22,661 bases of DNA from a virus. Where the stretch lies: IMG/VR virus record IMGVR_UViG_3300008448_000714, positions 1-22,661 of that record; one strand, written 5' to 3'. Shown piece after piece: positions 13,684 to 19,920 of this stretch (position 1 is its first letter; each line of letters starts with the position of its first letter). Below the pieces are notes generated by a model. That model worked only from the letters and a program-made list of their open reading frames with translations, was not told the origin of the DNA and did no database searches. Position numbers and translations under genes: made by a program.

Positions 13684-14026
13684 TGGAGTCGGGGGGAATC
13701 GAACCCCCGTGTTGACATGCTTTCCGTGGTGCCTACTACGCCAATAGCCTTCACTTGTTCAGATCCGCCGCTGAAGGCGACTTAGCGGATCAGAGTGGGA
13801 CTCTTTGTTCTCGGCTTCCTTCGGCGTTCCCGTTCCCGAAAGCCCAACCGCTGATTTGCTCCTTACACCCTAGCGGTGTCGTAGTGCTTGGAGGTCACGC
13901 TGCGAGAGCGTAACGGCGAGTCTGCTTGTTGGCAGTTTTGGTTTCCATACGCTTTTAAGAGCCTAGCATGGTTCCTCTTGGCGCATCACTCATCAGTCTT
14001 CATGCAATCGATGCCTGATCGACCCC
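13684..14026 (-). ncRNA. ssrA: tmRNA (transfer-messenger RNA)
   Basis: 343 nt. It rescues stalled ribosomes by adding a degradation tag. The ends form a tRNA-like domain: acceptor GGGGTCG (14026-14020) pairs with CGACTCC (13691-13685), the third pair being G-U, the alanyl-tRNA synthetase identity element; discriminator A, CCA not encoded. The T-arm is GGGGG-TTCGATT-CCCCC. The tag frame reads ANKQTRRYALAA then TGA, with a resume codon GCC. Downstream stems fit tmRNA pseudoknots, for example GATCCGC/GCGGATC near 13789-13761. It is the first gene after a strong promoter at 14049-14077 and shares the transcript with seven tRNA genes. Confidence 0.93.
13895..13933 (-). other. tmRNA tag reading frame (ANKQTRRYALAA)
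   Basis: Twelve codons from GCC (13933-13931) to TGA (13897-13895). With the alanine carried by the tRNA-like domain the appended peptide is A-ANKQTRRYALAA. The end ALAA matches bacterial ssrA degrons recognised by ClpXP and ClpAP; the middle KQTRR is unusually basic compared with the acidic bacterial tags such as ANDENYALAA. Confidence 0.9.
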
Positions 14027-14048
14027 TTATGAACTTGTCAAGACATGT

Positions 14049-14077
14049 AGTCTAGCACACATCTTGGTTCTTGTCAA
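14049..14077 (-). promoter_or_regulatory. Sigma70-like promoter for the tmRNA-tRNA cluster
   Basis: TTGACA (14077-14072), 17-nt spacer, TAGACT (14054-14049), +1 near 14042, about 16 nt before mature tmRNA. A second TTGACAAGT copy lies at 14041-14033 inside the leader without a matching -10. Confidence 0.8.
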
Positions 14078-14079
14078 CC

Positions 14080-14445
14080 TCACTTTAGGCGAAGTAGATA
14101 CTTTGTTTTGTTCAGGTCGCCTACCATCTCGTCGCGGATGTTGAGAAGATCCGTGTCCTCGGGCTTGAGCATGGCAGGAACATCCTTGGTCATGTACGCA
14201 ATAGTTTTGTCGATGAATTCGACACAACCCGCGTTGTCCTTGTAGTTGACCACGGTCAGTTTGTAATCGTTCTTGGCAGTAGGAACGCCATAACGCCCTG
14301 AGAAAGTCTCAACGAACTCATCGATGTTGCTACCCAGGGAATCATAGAGACCTCCCAAAGCCTGATGTTCGGCGTAAGACTTGGTTTGCCAATGGAAGAC
14401 TCGGATTTGAGCCTGAAGGGTGAGTAGGGTGGTGATGAGTGTCAT
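14080..14445 (-). CDS. Ferritin/Dps-like phage protein
   Basis: 121 aa, helical. The start IRVFHWQTKSYAEHQALGGLYDSLGSNIDEFVETFSGRYG resembles the first helices of Dps/ferritin-like proteins (HW..., H...YD...DE...E) and a family of small T4-like phage proteins of unknown function. The last helix is NIRDEMVGDLNKTKYLLRLK. A complete ferroxidase site cannot be assigned by eye, so iron storage or DNA protection is only a possibility. A CTAAATA motif ends 5 nt before the ATG, suggesting late expression. Confidence 0.72.
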   Translation of the reverse strand: MTLITTLLTLQAQIRVFHWQTKSYAEHQALGGLYDSLGSNIDEFVETFSGRYGVPTAKNDYKLTVVNYKDNAGCVEFIDKTIAYMTKDVPAMLKPEDTDLLNIRDEMVGDLNKTKYLLRLK

Positions 14446-14450
14446 ACCGC

Positions 14451-14457
14451 TATTTAG
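14451..14457 (-). promoter_or_regulatory. CTAAATA motif before the ferritin-like gene
   Basis: CTAAATA, then GCGGT and ATG. It includes the TAA of the upstream 79-aa gene. Confidence 0.5.
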
Positions 14458-14693
14458 CCTTCCTCTGTGAGGTACTGGCTGATGTCCTTTTTCATCTCCT
14501 CAATACTTCTTTTTGCATCCTCAAGGATCTTGCGCGAAGCCTCGGCATAACCAATCCGATACTCCTCCCAATAGACAGTCTTATCACTAGTTGCGCTGCC
14601 CCATCCCATAGGGGAGGCGTTTGGCTTCCCCGCTTGGCGGTCGTTCCAACCATCCTTGTACCCCTGACCAGGGGAATAGATCACATCACTCAT
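14454..14693 (-). CDS. Small unknown protein
   Basis: 79 aa, overlaps the upstream gene by 4 nt (ATGA). Begins MSDVIYSPGQGYKDGWNDRQAGKP, a Gly/Asn-rich patch followed by a charged helix (ASRKILEDAKRSIEEMKKDISQYL) that may form a coiled coil. Not recognised. Confidence 0.75.
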   Translation of the reverse strand: MSDVIYSPGQGYKDGWNDRQAGKPNASPMGWGSATSDKTVYWEEYRIGYAEASRKILEDAKRSIEEMKKDISQYLTEEG

Positions 14694-15031
14694 GACTTCT
14701 TTCCCTTTCCAACCTTGCGGGTGACGAGGATCTTGCCATCGCGGACGCGGATGTCAAGAGGAGTCCCCACCCGAATCTTCATCTTGCGACAGACCTCAGG
14801 TGGGATGCGAATATAGCACTTCTTCTCACTTGTCTCCTGACCCGTCTTGGGGTCTAGGTCAAGGAAAAGAGATTCTTCGATGGGAACGATCCATGAAGTG
14901 GGTGGCTTCTCCGAACGCTTCTGTTTTGGCTTGGACTTTTCACCAAAGATCGCGTCATAGTTCCTGTCGAACTCGGACTTGTTGATTGGGCGATACGAGT
15001 CGCCCTTTCCTGCACCGTGAATACCTTCCAT
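14690..15031 (-). CDS. Phage protein with AbrB/MazE-like C-terminal domain
   Basis: 113 aa. The ATG at 15031 has AAAGGAG at 5 nt; a TTG 15 nt earlier is not used. N-terminal GAGKGDSYRPINKSEFDRNYDAIFG is a motif common in small phage proteins of unknown function. The C-terminal ~45 residues (CYIRIPPEVCRKMKIRVGTPLDIRVRDGKILVTRK, a swapped-hairpin pattern) resemble the AbrB/SpoVT/MazE DNA-binding domain, which dimerises and binds promoters. A regulator of phage or host transcription is plausible but unproven. No toxin-like partner is visible beside it. Confidence 0.75.
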   Translation of the reverse strand: MEGIHGAGKGDSYRPINKSEFDRNYDAIFGEKSKPKQKRSEKPPTSWIVPIEESLFLDLDPKTGQETSEKKCYIRIPPEVCRKMKIRVGTPLDIRVRDGKILVTRKVGKGKKS

Positions 15032-15053
15032 AACAACTCCTTTCAATCACTAG

Positions 15054-15126
15054 TAGCGCGAGTGGGATTCGAACCCACACTATGTTGATTTTGAGTCAAC
15101 TGACTCTGCCGTTGGTCTACCGCGCC
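15054..15126 (-). tRNA. tRNA with Leu anticodon CAA but short variable arm
   Basis: 73 nt. Acceptor GGCGCGG/TCGCGCT with G-T at both ends, discriminator A. Anticodon stem GTTGA/TCAAC, loop CTCAAAA, so anticodon CAA (codon UUG). T-arm GTGGG-TTCGAAT-CCCAC. The variable region ATAGT has only 5 nt, whereas bacterial tRNA-Leu is class II with a long arm. Stems are sound, so it looks functional. Confidence 0.88.
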
Positions 15127-15132
15127 ATGAAA

Positions 15133-15735
15133 TCATTGTACAGATCTGAACCATGCAGTCATAAAGGAATCCGCTTCCTGATATGACTCAAACACGAATG
15201 GCTTGCCCTTCATCTTGCTGTAGAACTGGCTCACCTTCATCGGCTTGAAGTCTCCGACAGAGACCTCTTTCCCCATGCCTGGAAACTCTACTGCATTTCC
15301 ATCCTCATCCTTGCCTTGTGTGCCGATCAGCATGCCCTTGCCATCGAACGACTTGTACAACACGGAGTCTTGGTTGTACTTCGATCCCAACTTCTTTAGC
15401 ATGCCCTTCAACTTACCGCTGTCATCGCCTTTGTCTCCAATGACGAGAAACGCCTGTTCCTTCACATCCTTGGATACCTCGGAGCCGTACCCTTCGATGT
15501 AATGTCCTTCGACCTTGTAGAAGCCAAACCCCGCAGAACGAATCTCTGCTTGGAGTTGTGCATTCCGCTTCTTGTTCTCGGACACAGGATAGCGACCGCG
15601 ATAGGCGGTGATGATCCCGATGTTGCGCTCCTGCGTGTGCTGCCACAGGCGAACGAGCGATGCCTCGTCAAGGATCTGCATGCTGCTTACTTCATTTGCA
15701 GTCTCTGTGAGATTCTTTAGGGTGTCCTTGTCCAT
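15133..15735 (-). CDS. DUF3293-like phage protein
   Basis: 200 aa. The segment IGIITAYRGRYPVSENKKRNAQLQAEIRSAGFGFYKVEGHYIE, followed by KEQAFLVIG, resembles the DUF3293 pattern (TA......N..R...L...L...G......G......E.SFLV) and related proteins in T4-like phages; the function is unknown. The C-terminal half has a beta/alpha pattern ending FVFESYQEADSFMTAWF. The ATG at 15735 follows AAGG, 7 nt after the HAD gene stop. The start KNLTE-T (residues 7-11) could be a prohead protease site, but the MK.F signature is absent. Confidence 0.7.
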   Translation of the reverse strand: MDKDTLKNLTETANEVSSMQILDEASLVRLWQHTQERNIGIITAYRGRYPVSENKKRNAQLQAEIRSAGFGFYKVEGHYIEGYGSEVSKDVKEQAFLVIGDKGDDSGKLKGMLKKLGSKYNQDSVLYKSFDGKGMLIGTQGKDEDGNAVEFPGMGKEVSVGDFKPMKVSQFYSKMKGKPFVFESYQEADSFMTAWFRSVQ

Positions 15736-15745
15736 GCTGCGCCTT

Positions 15746-16273
15746 TCAGTAACCCAACTTCTTTAGCGCAGCAATTGTCTCTGCCGCACTCTTGTGCTTG
15801 ATCCCGATGCCACCACGGGCTTCCCATTCCTTGATGTTCTTTCCCCAATCATCGATGAGGATGTTGGGAACTCCCTTGGTGACAGCGTAGTCCTTCTTCT
15901 GATCCCGCAGGAGAACATGGCTCTTGGCGGGAAGGGGGCGAAGGTTCTTTTCGATCCACTTCATCTTGTCCTGCTTGGATTTTGACTGCCACGATGTCGT
16001 GTGAGCGGACAGGATGTTGGGATCGTGCTTGGAGATGTATGCCCACAACTGCTTGCCGTCCTTCATCCAAGGAAGTTCCGCAAACAGGTGCGGGTGTTCC
16101 TTGTCGATGCGAGGCTTGAGTGGATTGACATACGAGTCAAAGTTCTTGTTGTTCAGGTCTTTGATACCATAAAGGTTGGCGATGCCGCCGATGATGTCCA
16201 CCAAGACACCGTCCATGTCGCAGTAGATCTCGCCCTTGACGGCTTCGTTGATGTGGTGGAGGAATGACTTCAT
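15746..16273 (-). CDS. HAD-family phosphatase with capsid-targeting peptide
   Basis: 175 aa. HAD motif I DMDGVLVD (residues 19-26), a motif II-like LSAHTT, the lysine region LRDQKKDY and motif IV LIDDWGKNI place it with 5'(3')-nucleotidase-like HAD phosphatases. The start MKSFLHHINE-A matches T4 capsid-targeting sequences (T4 internal proteins begin MKTYQEFIAEA), with a gp21-type cleavage site INE (8-10). I infer it is packaged in the head, trimmed and injected. The ATG at 16273 is chosen because the longer frame runs through tRNA-Lys. A CTAAATA motif lies 7 nt upstream. The substrate is probably a nucleotide or nucleic acid end, unproven. Confidence 0.85.
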   Translation of the reverse strand: MKSFLHHINEAVKGEIYCDMDGVLVDIIGGIANLYGIKDLNNKNFDSYVNPLKPRIDKEHPHLFAELPWMKDGKQLWAYISKHDPNILSAHTTSWQSKSKQDKMKWIEKNLRPLPAKSHVLLRDQKKDYAVTKGVPNILIDDWGKNIKEWEARGGIGIKHKSAAETIAALKKLGY

Positions 16274-16280
16274 GACCTGA

Positions 16281-16287
16281 TATTTAG
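16281..16287 (-). promoter_or_regulatory. CTAAATA motif before the HAD gene
   Basis: CTAAATA between tRNA-Lys and the HAD start, 7 nt (TCAGGTC) before the ATG. This copy is not part of any stop codon, so coding constraint does not explain it. Confidence 0.55.
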
Positions 16288-16293
16288 TCGAAA

Positions 16294-16366
16294 TGCTCTC
16301 GGTGGGGTTCGAACCCACGACTCTCAGATTAAAAGTCTGATACTCTACCAACTGAGTTACGAGAGC
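16294..16366 (-). tRNA. tRNA-Lys (UUU)
   Basis: 73 nt. Acceptor GCTCTCG/CGAGAGC, discriminator A. Anticodon stem TCAGA/TCTGA, loop CTTTTAA. T-arm GTGGG-TTCGAAC-CCCAC. Confidence 0.96.
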
Positions 16367-16369
16367 GTA

Positions 16370-16443
16370 CATCCCCGACAGGATTCGAACCTGTAACCAA
16401 CGGATTAGAAATCCGTTGCGCTATCCTATTGCGCCACGGGGAC
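16370..16443 (-). tRNA. tRNA-Arg (UCU)
   Basis: 74 nt. Acceptor GTCCCCG/CGGGGAT, discriminator G. Anticodon stem CGGAT/ATCCG, loop TTCTAA centred on TCT. T-arm ACAGG-TTCGAAT-CCTGT. It is 3 nt from tRNA-Lys. Confidence 0.95.
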
Positions 16444-16451
16444 AGGTTGAC

Positions 16452-16793
16452 TCAGTACTCTCGTTTCCACTTGATCACGGTGCCGATGTTGAAGGAACGC
16501 CATGCTTCCTTCTCCAAGTCCCAAATGGAAATATTGCTTTGGGGCTTGGGCTTCCGCTGCGGAGGGGCAGACGGATCGGTCGGCGGTACAGCGTCAGGAT
16601 TGGCGGTGTCCACCTTGACGGATTCCTGCACGGGCAGAAGACTCTGCGCGAGGGTGCATCGCATCGTCCGTTCGGTTCCATCCGTCTTGGTGAAGATCAC
16701 CGTGCAGATGCCGCCTCGGAGACCGTCAAGGATCTCACGGCGGTAGGTTTCTTGTGCGGGGGTGAGGGCGATAGGTGCTTGGGTGTTGCTCAT
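16452..16793 (-). CDS. WYL_2/SH3-fold phage protein
   Basis: 113 aa. LRGGICTVIFTKTDGTERTMRCTLAQSLLP then, after a proline-rich linker (residues ~64-85), IWDLEKEAWRSFNIGTVIKW: this is the small beta-barrel (Sm/SH3-like, WYL_2) pattern common in tailed phages, where it may bind nucleic acid. The linker between the strands is longer than usual. The ATG at 16793 begins 7 nt after the -10 box TAAGAT, so a leaderless mRNA is predicted. Two tRNAs follow on the same transcript. Confidence 0.82.
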   Translation of the reverse strand: MSNTQAPIALTPAQETYRREILDGLRGGICTVIFTKTDGTERTMRCTLAQSLLPVQESVKVDTANPDAVPPTDPSAPPQRKPKPQSNISIWDLEKEAWRSFNIGTVIKWKREY

Positions 16794-16800
16794 ATCGAAA

Positions 16801-16828
16801 ATCTTACCACATTACTCAGACTTGTCAA
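16801..16828 (-). promoter_or_regulatory. Sigma70-like promoter, leaderless type
   Basis: TTGACA (16828-16823), 16-nt spacer, TAAGAT (16806-16801), then TTTCGAT and ATG. Confidence 0.78.
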
Positions 16829-17330
16829 GACCCAAATCGCCAAACGGATCAGAATCGTTCTCGTTGGGTGGGGGAGCGTCCTGCCACTCTCCTTCTAGGT
16901 CGCCGCCGAAGTTATTCGGACTGATCGGGAACTTGATCTCCCCATCCTGCGGCGGGGGGAACTTCATGTTCATCAAATCATTGATCATCTTATTGAAGAA
17001 ATCGTGCATCTCTTCAGGAGAACCATGAAAGAACCCGTGCATGATGTTCTGATCAGCCTCAGCCAACTTTCCCAAGTCCTTCTTGGTTGGGCTTCGCAGG
17101 GTTCCCATCTTTTCGAAGTTGCGAATGTCGTTCGCAGAGATCACCTTACGCATGTCCATGCAGAGGGCATGGAGTTCCTTGAGGTCAACGACCCCCGAGT
17201 CTTTGCCTTCCTTGGTGAGGACACGCAGCGTCATTTCGACTACCCGTAGGTACTCCATGAGTTGCTGCTTCTCGCGCAGGAGGGCGGCGTTCTGAGTGAT
17301 GAGCGACTTGACTAGGCGTGGTTTGAGCAT
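16812..17330 (-). CDS. Unknown helical protein with acidic tail
   Basis: 172 aa from the ATG at 17330; the frame can start two codons earlier at a TTG but that lies before the predicted +1. N-terminal ~45 residues form a helix suited to a coiled coil (ITQNAALLREKQQLMEYLRVVEMTL). The C-terminus is acidic and proline-rich (PPPNENDSDPFGDLGLDKSE), probably disordered. No family recognised. Its start directly follows the -10 element of its promoter. Confidence 0.75.
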   Translation of the reverse strand: MLKPRLVKSLITQNAALLREKQQLMEYLRVVEMTLRVLTKEGKDSGVVDLKELHALCMDMRKVISANDIRNFEKMGTLRSPTKKDLGKLAEADQNIMHGFFHGSPEEMHDFFNKMINDLMNMKFPPPQDGEIKFPISPNNFGGDLEGEWQDAPPPNENDSDPFGDLGLDKSE

Positions 17331-17336
17331 TCCCAA

Positions 17337-17365
17337 ATACTACCTCATGTTAGATGACTTGTCAA
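17337..17365 (-). promoter_or_regulatory. Sigma70-like promoter, leaderless type
   Basis: TTGACA (17365-17360), 17-nt spacer, TAGTAT (17342-17337), then TTGGGA and ATG. The TGA of the upstream kinase-like gene is inside the -35 box. Confidence 0.8.
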
Positions 17366-18423
17366 CCCCGAACGCCCAAAGCCTTCAAAGTTGTTGGGTG
17401 AACTTGCGTCCCGCCGCCCGATGCAATCGCAGAAAGGGCAGCGGTCTGCGCCTTTTCAGGAGTAATGTCGGGAGTGGGAGCATACTTCTTAATGTAGTCC
17501 ATAATAGCAACCAAAGACTCGCGGTTGATCTCGCGGCTTCCTGCCTTCTTGACACGGAAGTACTTGAAGTCCATGATTGCAACGCCTTTGAGATCGTGAT
17601 TCAAGGCAATCGTCTTACCACGGTTTGTGCCCGACTGATAAGTGTACTCACCGCCCTTCTTGATTTCAATGGTGTTCGCCTTGCCGCCGAGAATGACAGC
17701 GATATCGCCATTGATACCGAGAGAAGGATAGGTGCGGAACATGATGTCCTGCATGGTTCCTGCTGCACCACGATGTGTCTTAAAGAGAATGTCGGTGGGC
17801 ACAACGCGACCACGGGTGAGGTTCTGCTGAAGGGCGATCTGATAGTCCGTGAGAATCCATACGATATGGATGTTCTCAGGCTGATAGCCACCCTGCTTGA
17901 GGAACTGGAGGACACCCTGCTCCCCGCCCATTTCTCCGACAAGCGCACCCATGTCCTTTAGAGTCATGTCGAACATGACATTCGGAAGTTGTGACCGAGT
18001 CTTATCCGCAAAGAATGTCATAAGTTGCTTCTGATCCAAACCAAGACCCTTGACCGCCATGTGCAATTTGCCTGTGTCGTTCGGATCCTTGAGATCAAGT
18101 GTACGAAGCAGAGGGATGACATCCTTGATCGACTGTGCCTTTGGAAGATCCATCTTGGCGGATGCAATCGCATCGCGCATCTTGAGGAGCGCGTCCTTGA
18201 TGTCATCGGGATTGAAGATCTTGAACTTATCTCCCTGCATGAGATTCATTGCAGCGAACGACTTGCCCGATCCTGCTCCACCCGCAAGGATGACTGCATT
18301 GCCATAGTTGCCGCCCTTGCCAAGGATCAGCAACTTCTCCTCTAGGTACTTCTGAATCTCTTCGTAGAGGGGGGCGTTCTCTTCCTGAATGTGTTCGTCG
18401 CGCAGTTGGAAAAAGGTCTTCAT
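17362..18423 (-). CDS. Zeta-toxin-like P-loop kinase with probable capsid-targeting peptide
   Basis: 353 aa. VILAGGAGSGKSFAAMNLM (Walker A at 48-55) then FKIFNPDDIK resembles zeta-toxin/PNK-type P-loop kinases, which phosphorylate small molecules or nucleic acid ends. IHIVWILTDYQIALQQNLTRGR fits the second half of the fold. The start MKTFFQLRDEHIQE-E resembles the capsid-targeting peptides of neighbours, with IQE (12-14) as possible cleavage site, though the spacing differs. The last ~60 residues (PEKAQTAALSAIASGGGTQVHP) look flexible. An ATAAATA motif lies 9 nt before the ATG. The target is unknown; it could also be a structural ATPase. Confidence 0.75.
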   Translation of the reverse strand: MKTFFQLRDEHIQEENAPLYEEIQKYLEEKLLILGKGGNYGNAVILAGGAGSGKSFAAMNLMQGDKFKIFNPDDIKDALLKMRDAIASAKMDLPKAQSIKDVIPLLRTLDLKDPNDTGKLHMAVKGLGLDQKQLMTFFADKTRSQLPNVMFDMTLKDMGALVGEMGGEQGVLQFLKQGGYQPENIHIVWILTDYQIALQQNLTRGRVVPTDILFKTHRGAAGTMQDIMFRTYPSLGINGDIAVILGGKANTIEIKKGGEYTYQSGTNRGKTIALNHDLKGVAIMDFKYFRVKKAGSREINRESLVAIMDYIKKYAPTPDITPEKAQTAALSAIASGGGTQVHPTTLKALGVRG

Positions 18424-18432
18424 GGCATTTCC

Positions 18433-18439
18433 TATTTAT
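18433..18439 (-). promoter_or_regulatory. ATAAATA motif before the kinase-like gene
   Basis: CATAAATA, in the 12-nt gap between two genes, 9 nt before the ATG at 18423; a good match to the T4-like late promoter core. Confidence 0.55.
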
Positions 18440-18618
18440 GGTCTCGTACTAATGGTTGTCTTCTGTGCCGAGTGGGGTGCCATCACCGTATTGTTCGGGA
18501 TCGCATTGCTCTTGGGCTTCCCGCCCTTCTTCAAGGACTTCTGTTGCATGATGTAATCGTCCATTCCCTTGCGGAACTGAAACCAATCCTTGCCGCGTTG
18601 AATGATGTCTTCTTTCAT
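18436..18618 (-). CDS. Small basic protein, unknown
   Basis: 60 aa, overlaps the upstream 309-aa gene by 4 nt (ATGA), which supports it being translated. Sequence is basic and polar (IMQQKSLKKGGKPKSNAIPNN), probably mostly disordered after a short N-terminal helix. No family recognised. Confidence 0.6.
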   Translation of the reverse strand: MKEDIIQRGKDWFQFRKGMDDYIMQQKSLKKGGKPKSNAIPNNTVMAPHSAQKTTISTRP

Positions 18619-19544
18619 ACGGGCAACTTTGGATCAGGACTCATGAAATTGTTCTTCTTCATGGCGGTCATCATCACCATCTTCTTCATCTTGCCATCCC
18701 AATCAAGAGTGAACGGCATGTTGAGACTCTTACTCACATCAAGAATGATCGCCTTCCAATCGACGGGGTGATCCTTGATCTTCTGTGCATGCTTCTCATA
18801 TGTCTTGCGGAAGGCATCCTGAATCTCAGGAATCGTGACCGTGCCACCATAGCCACGACTGCCGTTGATGCGTTCCCAAAAGTGTCGGGTGAAGGCGATG
18901 TCCAACTTTGCCGATGCGAACATGGCATCAAGGACAGACTCAAGTCGCTTCAGGTCATTCCATGCCACGGGCGTGTGCGCCTGCGGCTGCACATACGAGT
19001 GCCCCCGCGCATACCCGTGACCCGTGGTCGGGCGACCCGTGACGATGCCTTCGCTGACATCCTCTGTGAAGAACGACATGAGTTTGGGGGAGACGCGAAC
19101 CTTGCGCTTCCCGATCTTGCGGGTGCTGCTGATGAAGGTGGTCTCTTCCAATTTCTCGTCCAAGTCCCACGGACCATAGTGTCCCGTGCTTCTCAACTTG
19201 CGAGTCATCTCAATGTAGGTGTATGTCTTGTATGCACCCTTCTCGTTCGGTTTGATCTTTCCGATTGCGTAGTAGACACGCTTGTCAATTCGGATGTCAT
19301 TGCCATTCGATTGATCGATCACCATGTCACCGTCCTCCACCCATGCGTGGGGAAATCGTAGCCCTGCCACAGATCCCTGCCCATACACCAAGGCATGGAC
19401 GAGGACGGGCTTGCCTGAGGTGGACTTGATCGGTTTGCCGAAGAAGGCTGAGTTGAAGCGCATCATGAGATTTACTGCGGCTGTCATACAGTCGCCATCT
19501 CCATCGTGTCGCTCCGTTAGATATTGATTGAAAGACTTGGTCAT
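18615..19544 (-). CDS. Two-domain predicted packaged protein (papain-like plus toxin-like)
   Basis: 309 aa. The start MTKSFNQYLTE-R matches a T4-type capsid-targeting peptide with LTE (9-11) as gp21-like site. The domain at about 15-100 has a Cys (GDCMTAA, C19), a His (FPHAWVE, H66) and an Asp (VIDQSNG, D77) in the order of papain-like cysteine proteases or transglutaminase-like folds. The C-terminal domain (FTRHFWERINGSRGYGG, then DAFRKTYEKHAQKI and MPFTLDWDGK) follows a phage domain pattern reminiscent of RelE-like toxins. Neither activity is proven. It overlaps its neighbours by 4 nt each side and shares the CTAAATA-headed operon of the 100-aa gene upstream. Confidence 0.78.
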   Translation of the reverse strand: MTKSFNQYLTERHDGDGDCMTAAVNLMMRFNSAFFGKPIKSTSGKPVLVHALVYGQGSVAGLRFPHAWVEDGDMVIDQSNGNDIRIDKRVYYAIGKIKPNEKGAYKTYTYIEMTRKLRSTGHYGPWDLDEKLEETTFISSTRKIGKRKVRVSPKLMSFFTEDVSEGIVTGRPTTGHGYARGHSYVQPQAHTPVAWNDLKRLESVLDAMFASAKLDIAFTRHFWERINGSRGYGGTVTIPEIQDAFRKTYEKHAQKIKDHPVDWKAIILDVSKSLNMPFTLDWDGKMKKMVMMTAMKKNNFMSPDPKLPV

Positions 19545-19843
19545 CTATTCCTCGACTGCCAATCAGGAGTGATTGGAATACTCTTATCGCTCACGGCTCT
19601 CTTGCTCTGCGCTCCTGCCGCCTTGAGCCATTGCAGGACATGTGTTCTTCGCGTGGTCGCTTCGACTGCATTGGTGACTTCCCAAGGCCCCATTTGATCC
19701 TTGTCATCTGCCCAAGTTTCAACATCGAAATCTGTGGGAACTTGGTCAACTGCAAAGTTTGCACCGTCATAGCCTACTGCCCTTGTGTAGACCATGTTGG
19801 CGGTGCTATTGCTCTCATGGATGTACTGCTTGAAGGACTTCAT
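19541..19843 (-). CDS. Small predicted packaged protein
   Basis: 100 aa. The start MKSFKQYIHE-S is a clear match to the capsid-targeting pattern, with IHE (8-10) before the predicted cut. The rest (VDQVPTDFDVETWADDKDQMGPW, then a basic C-terminal half) is not recognised. AAGGA precedes the ATG and a CTAAATA motif ends 6 nt upstream. First gene of a late-looking operon with the 309-aa and 60-aa genes. Confidence 0.78.
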   Translation of the reverse strand: MKSFKQYIHESNSTANMVYTRAVGYDGANFAVDQVPTDFDVETWADDKDQMGPWEVTNAVEATTRRTHVLQWLKAAGAQSKRAVSDKSIPITPDWQSRNR

Positions 19844-19849
19844 GTCCTT

Positions 19850-19856
19850 TATTTAG
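19850..19856 (-). promoter_or_regulatory. CTAAATA motif before the 19.8-kb operon
   Basis: CTAAATA, spacer AAGGAC, ATG at 19843. It follows directly after the T-tail of a terminator, in a place where a new promoter is needed. Confidence 0.6.
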
Positions 19857-19860
19857 CCGT

Positions 19861-19890
19861 AAAAGAAAGAGGGAGACCCGAAGGTCTCCC
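19861..19890 (-). terminator. Strong rho-independent terminator (UUCG tetraloop)
   Basis: Perfect 8-bp stem GGGAGACC/GGTCTCCC around a TTCG loop (19890-19871), followed by TCTTTCTTTT (19870-19861). It ends the transcript of the 52-aa gene. Confidence 0.92.
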
Positions 19891-19920
19891 CCTATCCAAT
19901 GTATGAAATGTTTTACCGAC

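Noticed and set aside
13289-13747. Open frames across the tRNA cluster on either strand
   Set aside because: They run through several well-folded tRNAs; repeats such as GFEPTT or GSNPI in the translation are T-arm sequence (GGTTCGAATCC), not protein.
14033-14041. Second TTGACAAGT just before the tmRNA as another promoter
   Set aside because: No -10-like hexamer 16-18 nt downstream; that region is already tmRNA.
16274-16372. Upstream extension of the HAD gene (MYALVTQLVEYQT...)
   Set aside because: It is the translation of tRNA-Lys plus the late-type motif; the ATG at 16273 restores the capsid-targeting N-terminus.
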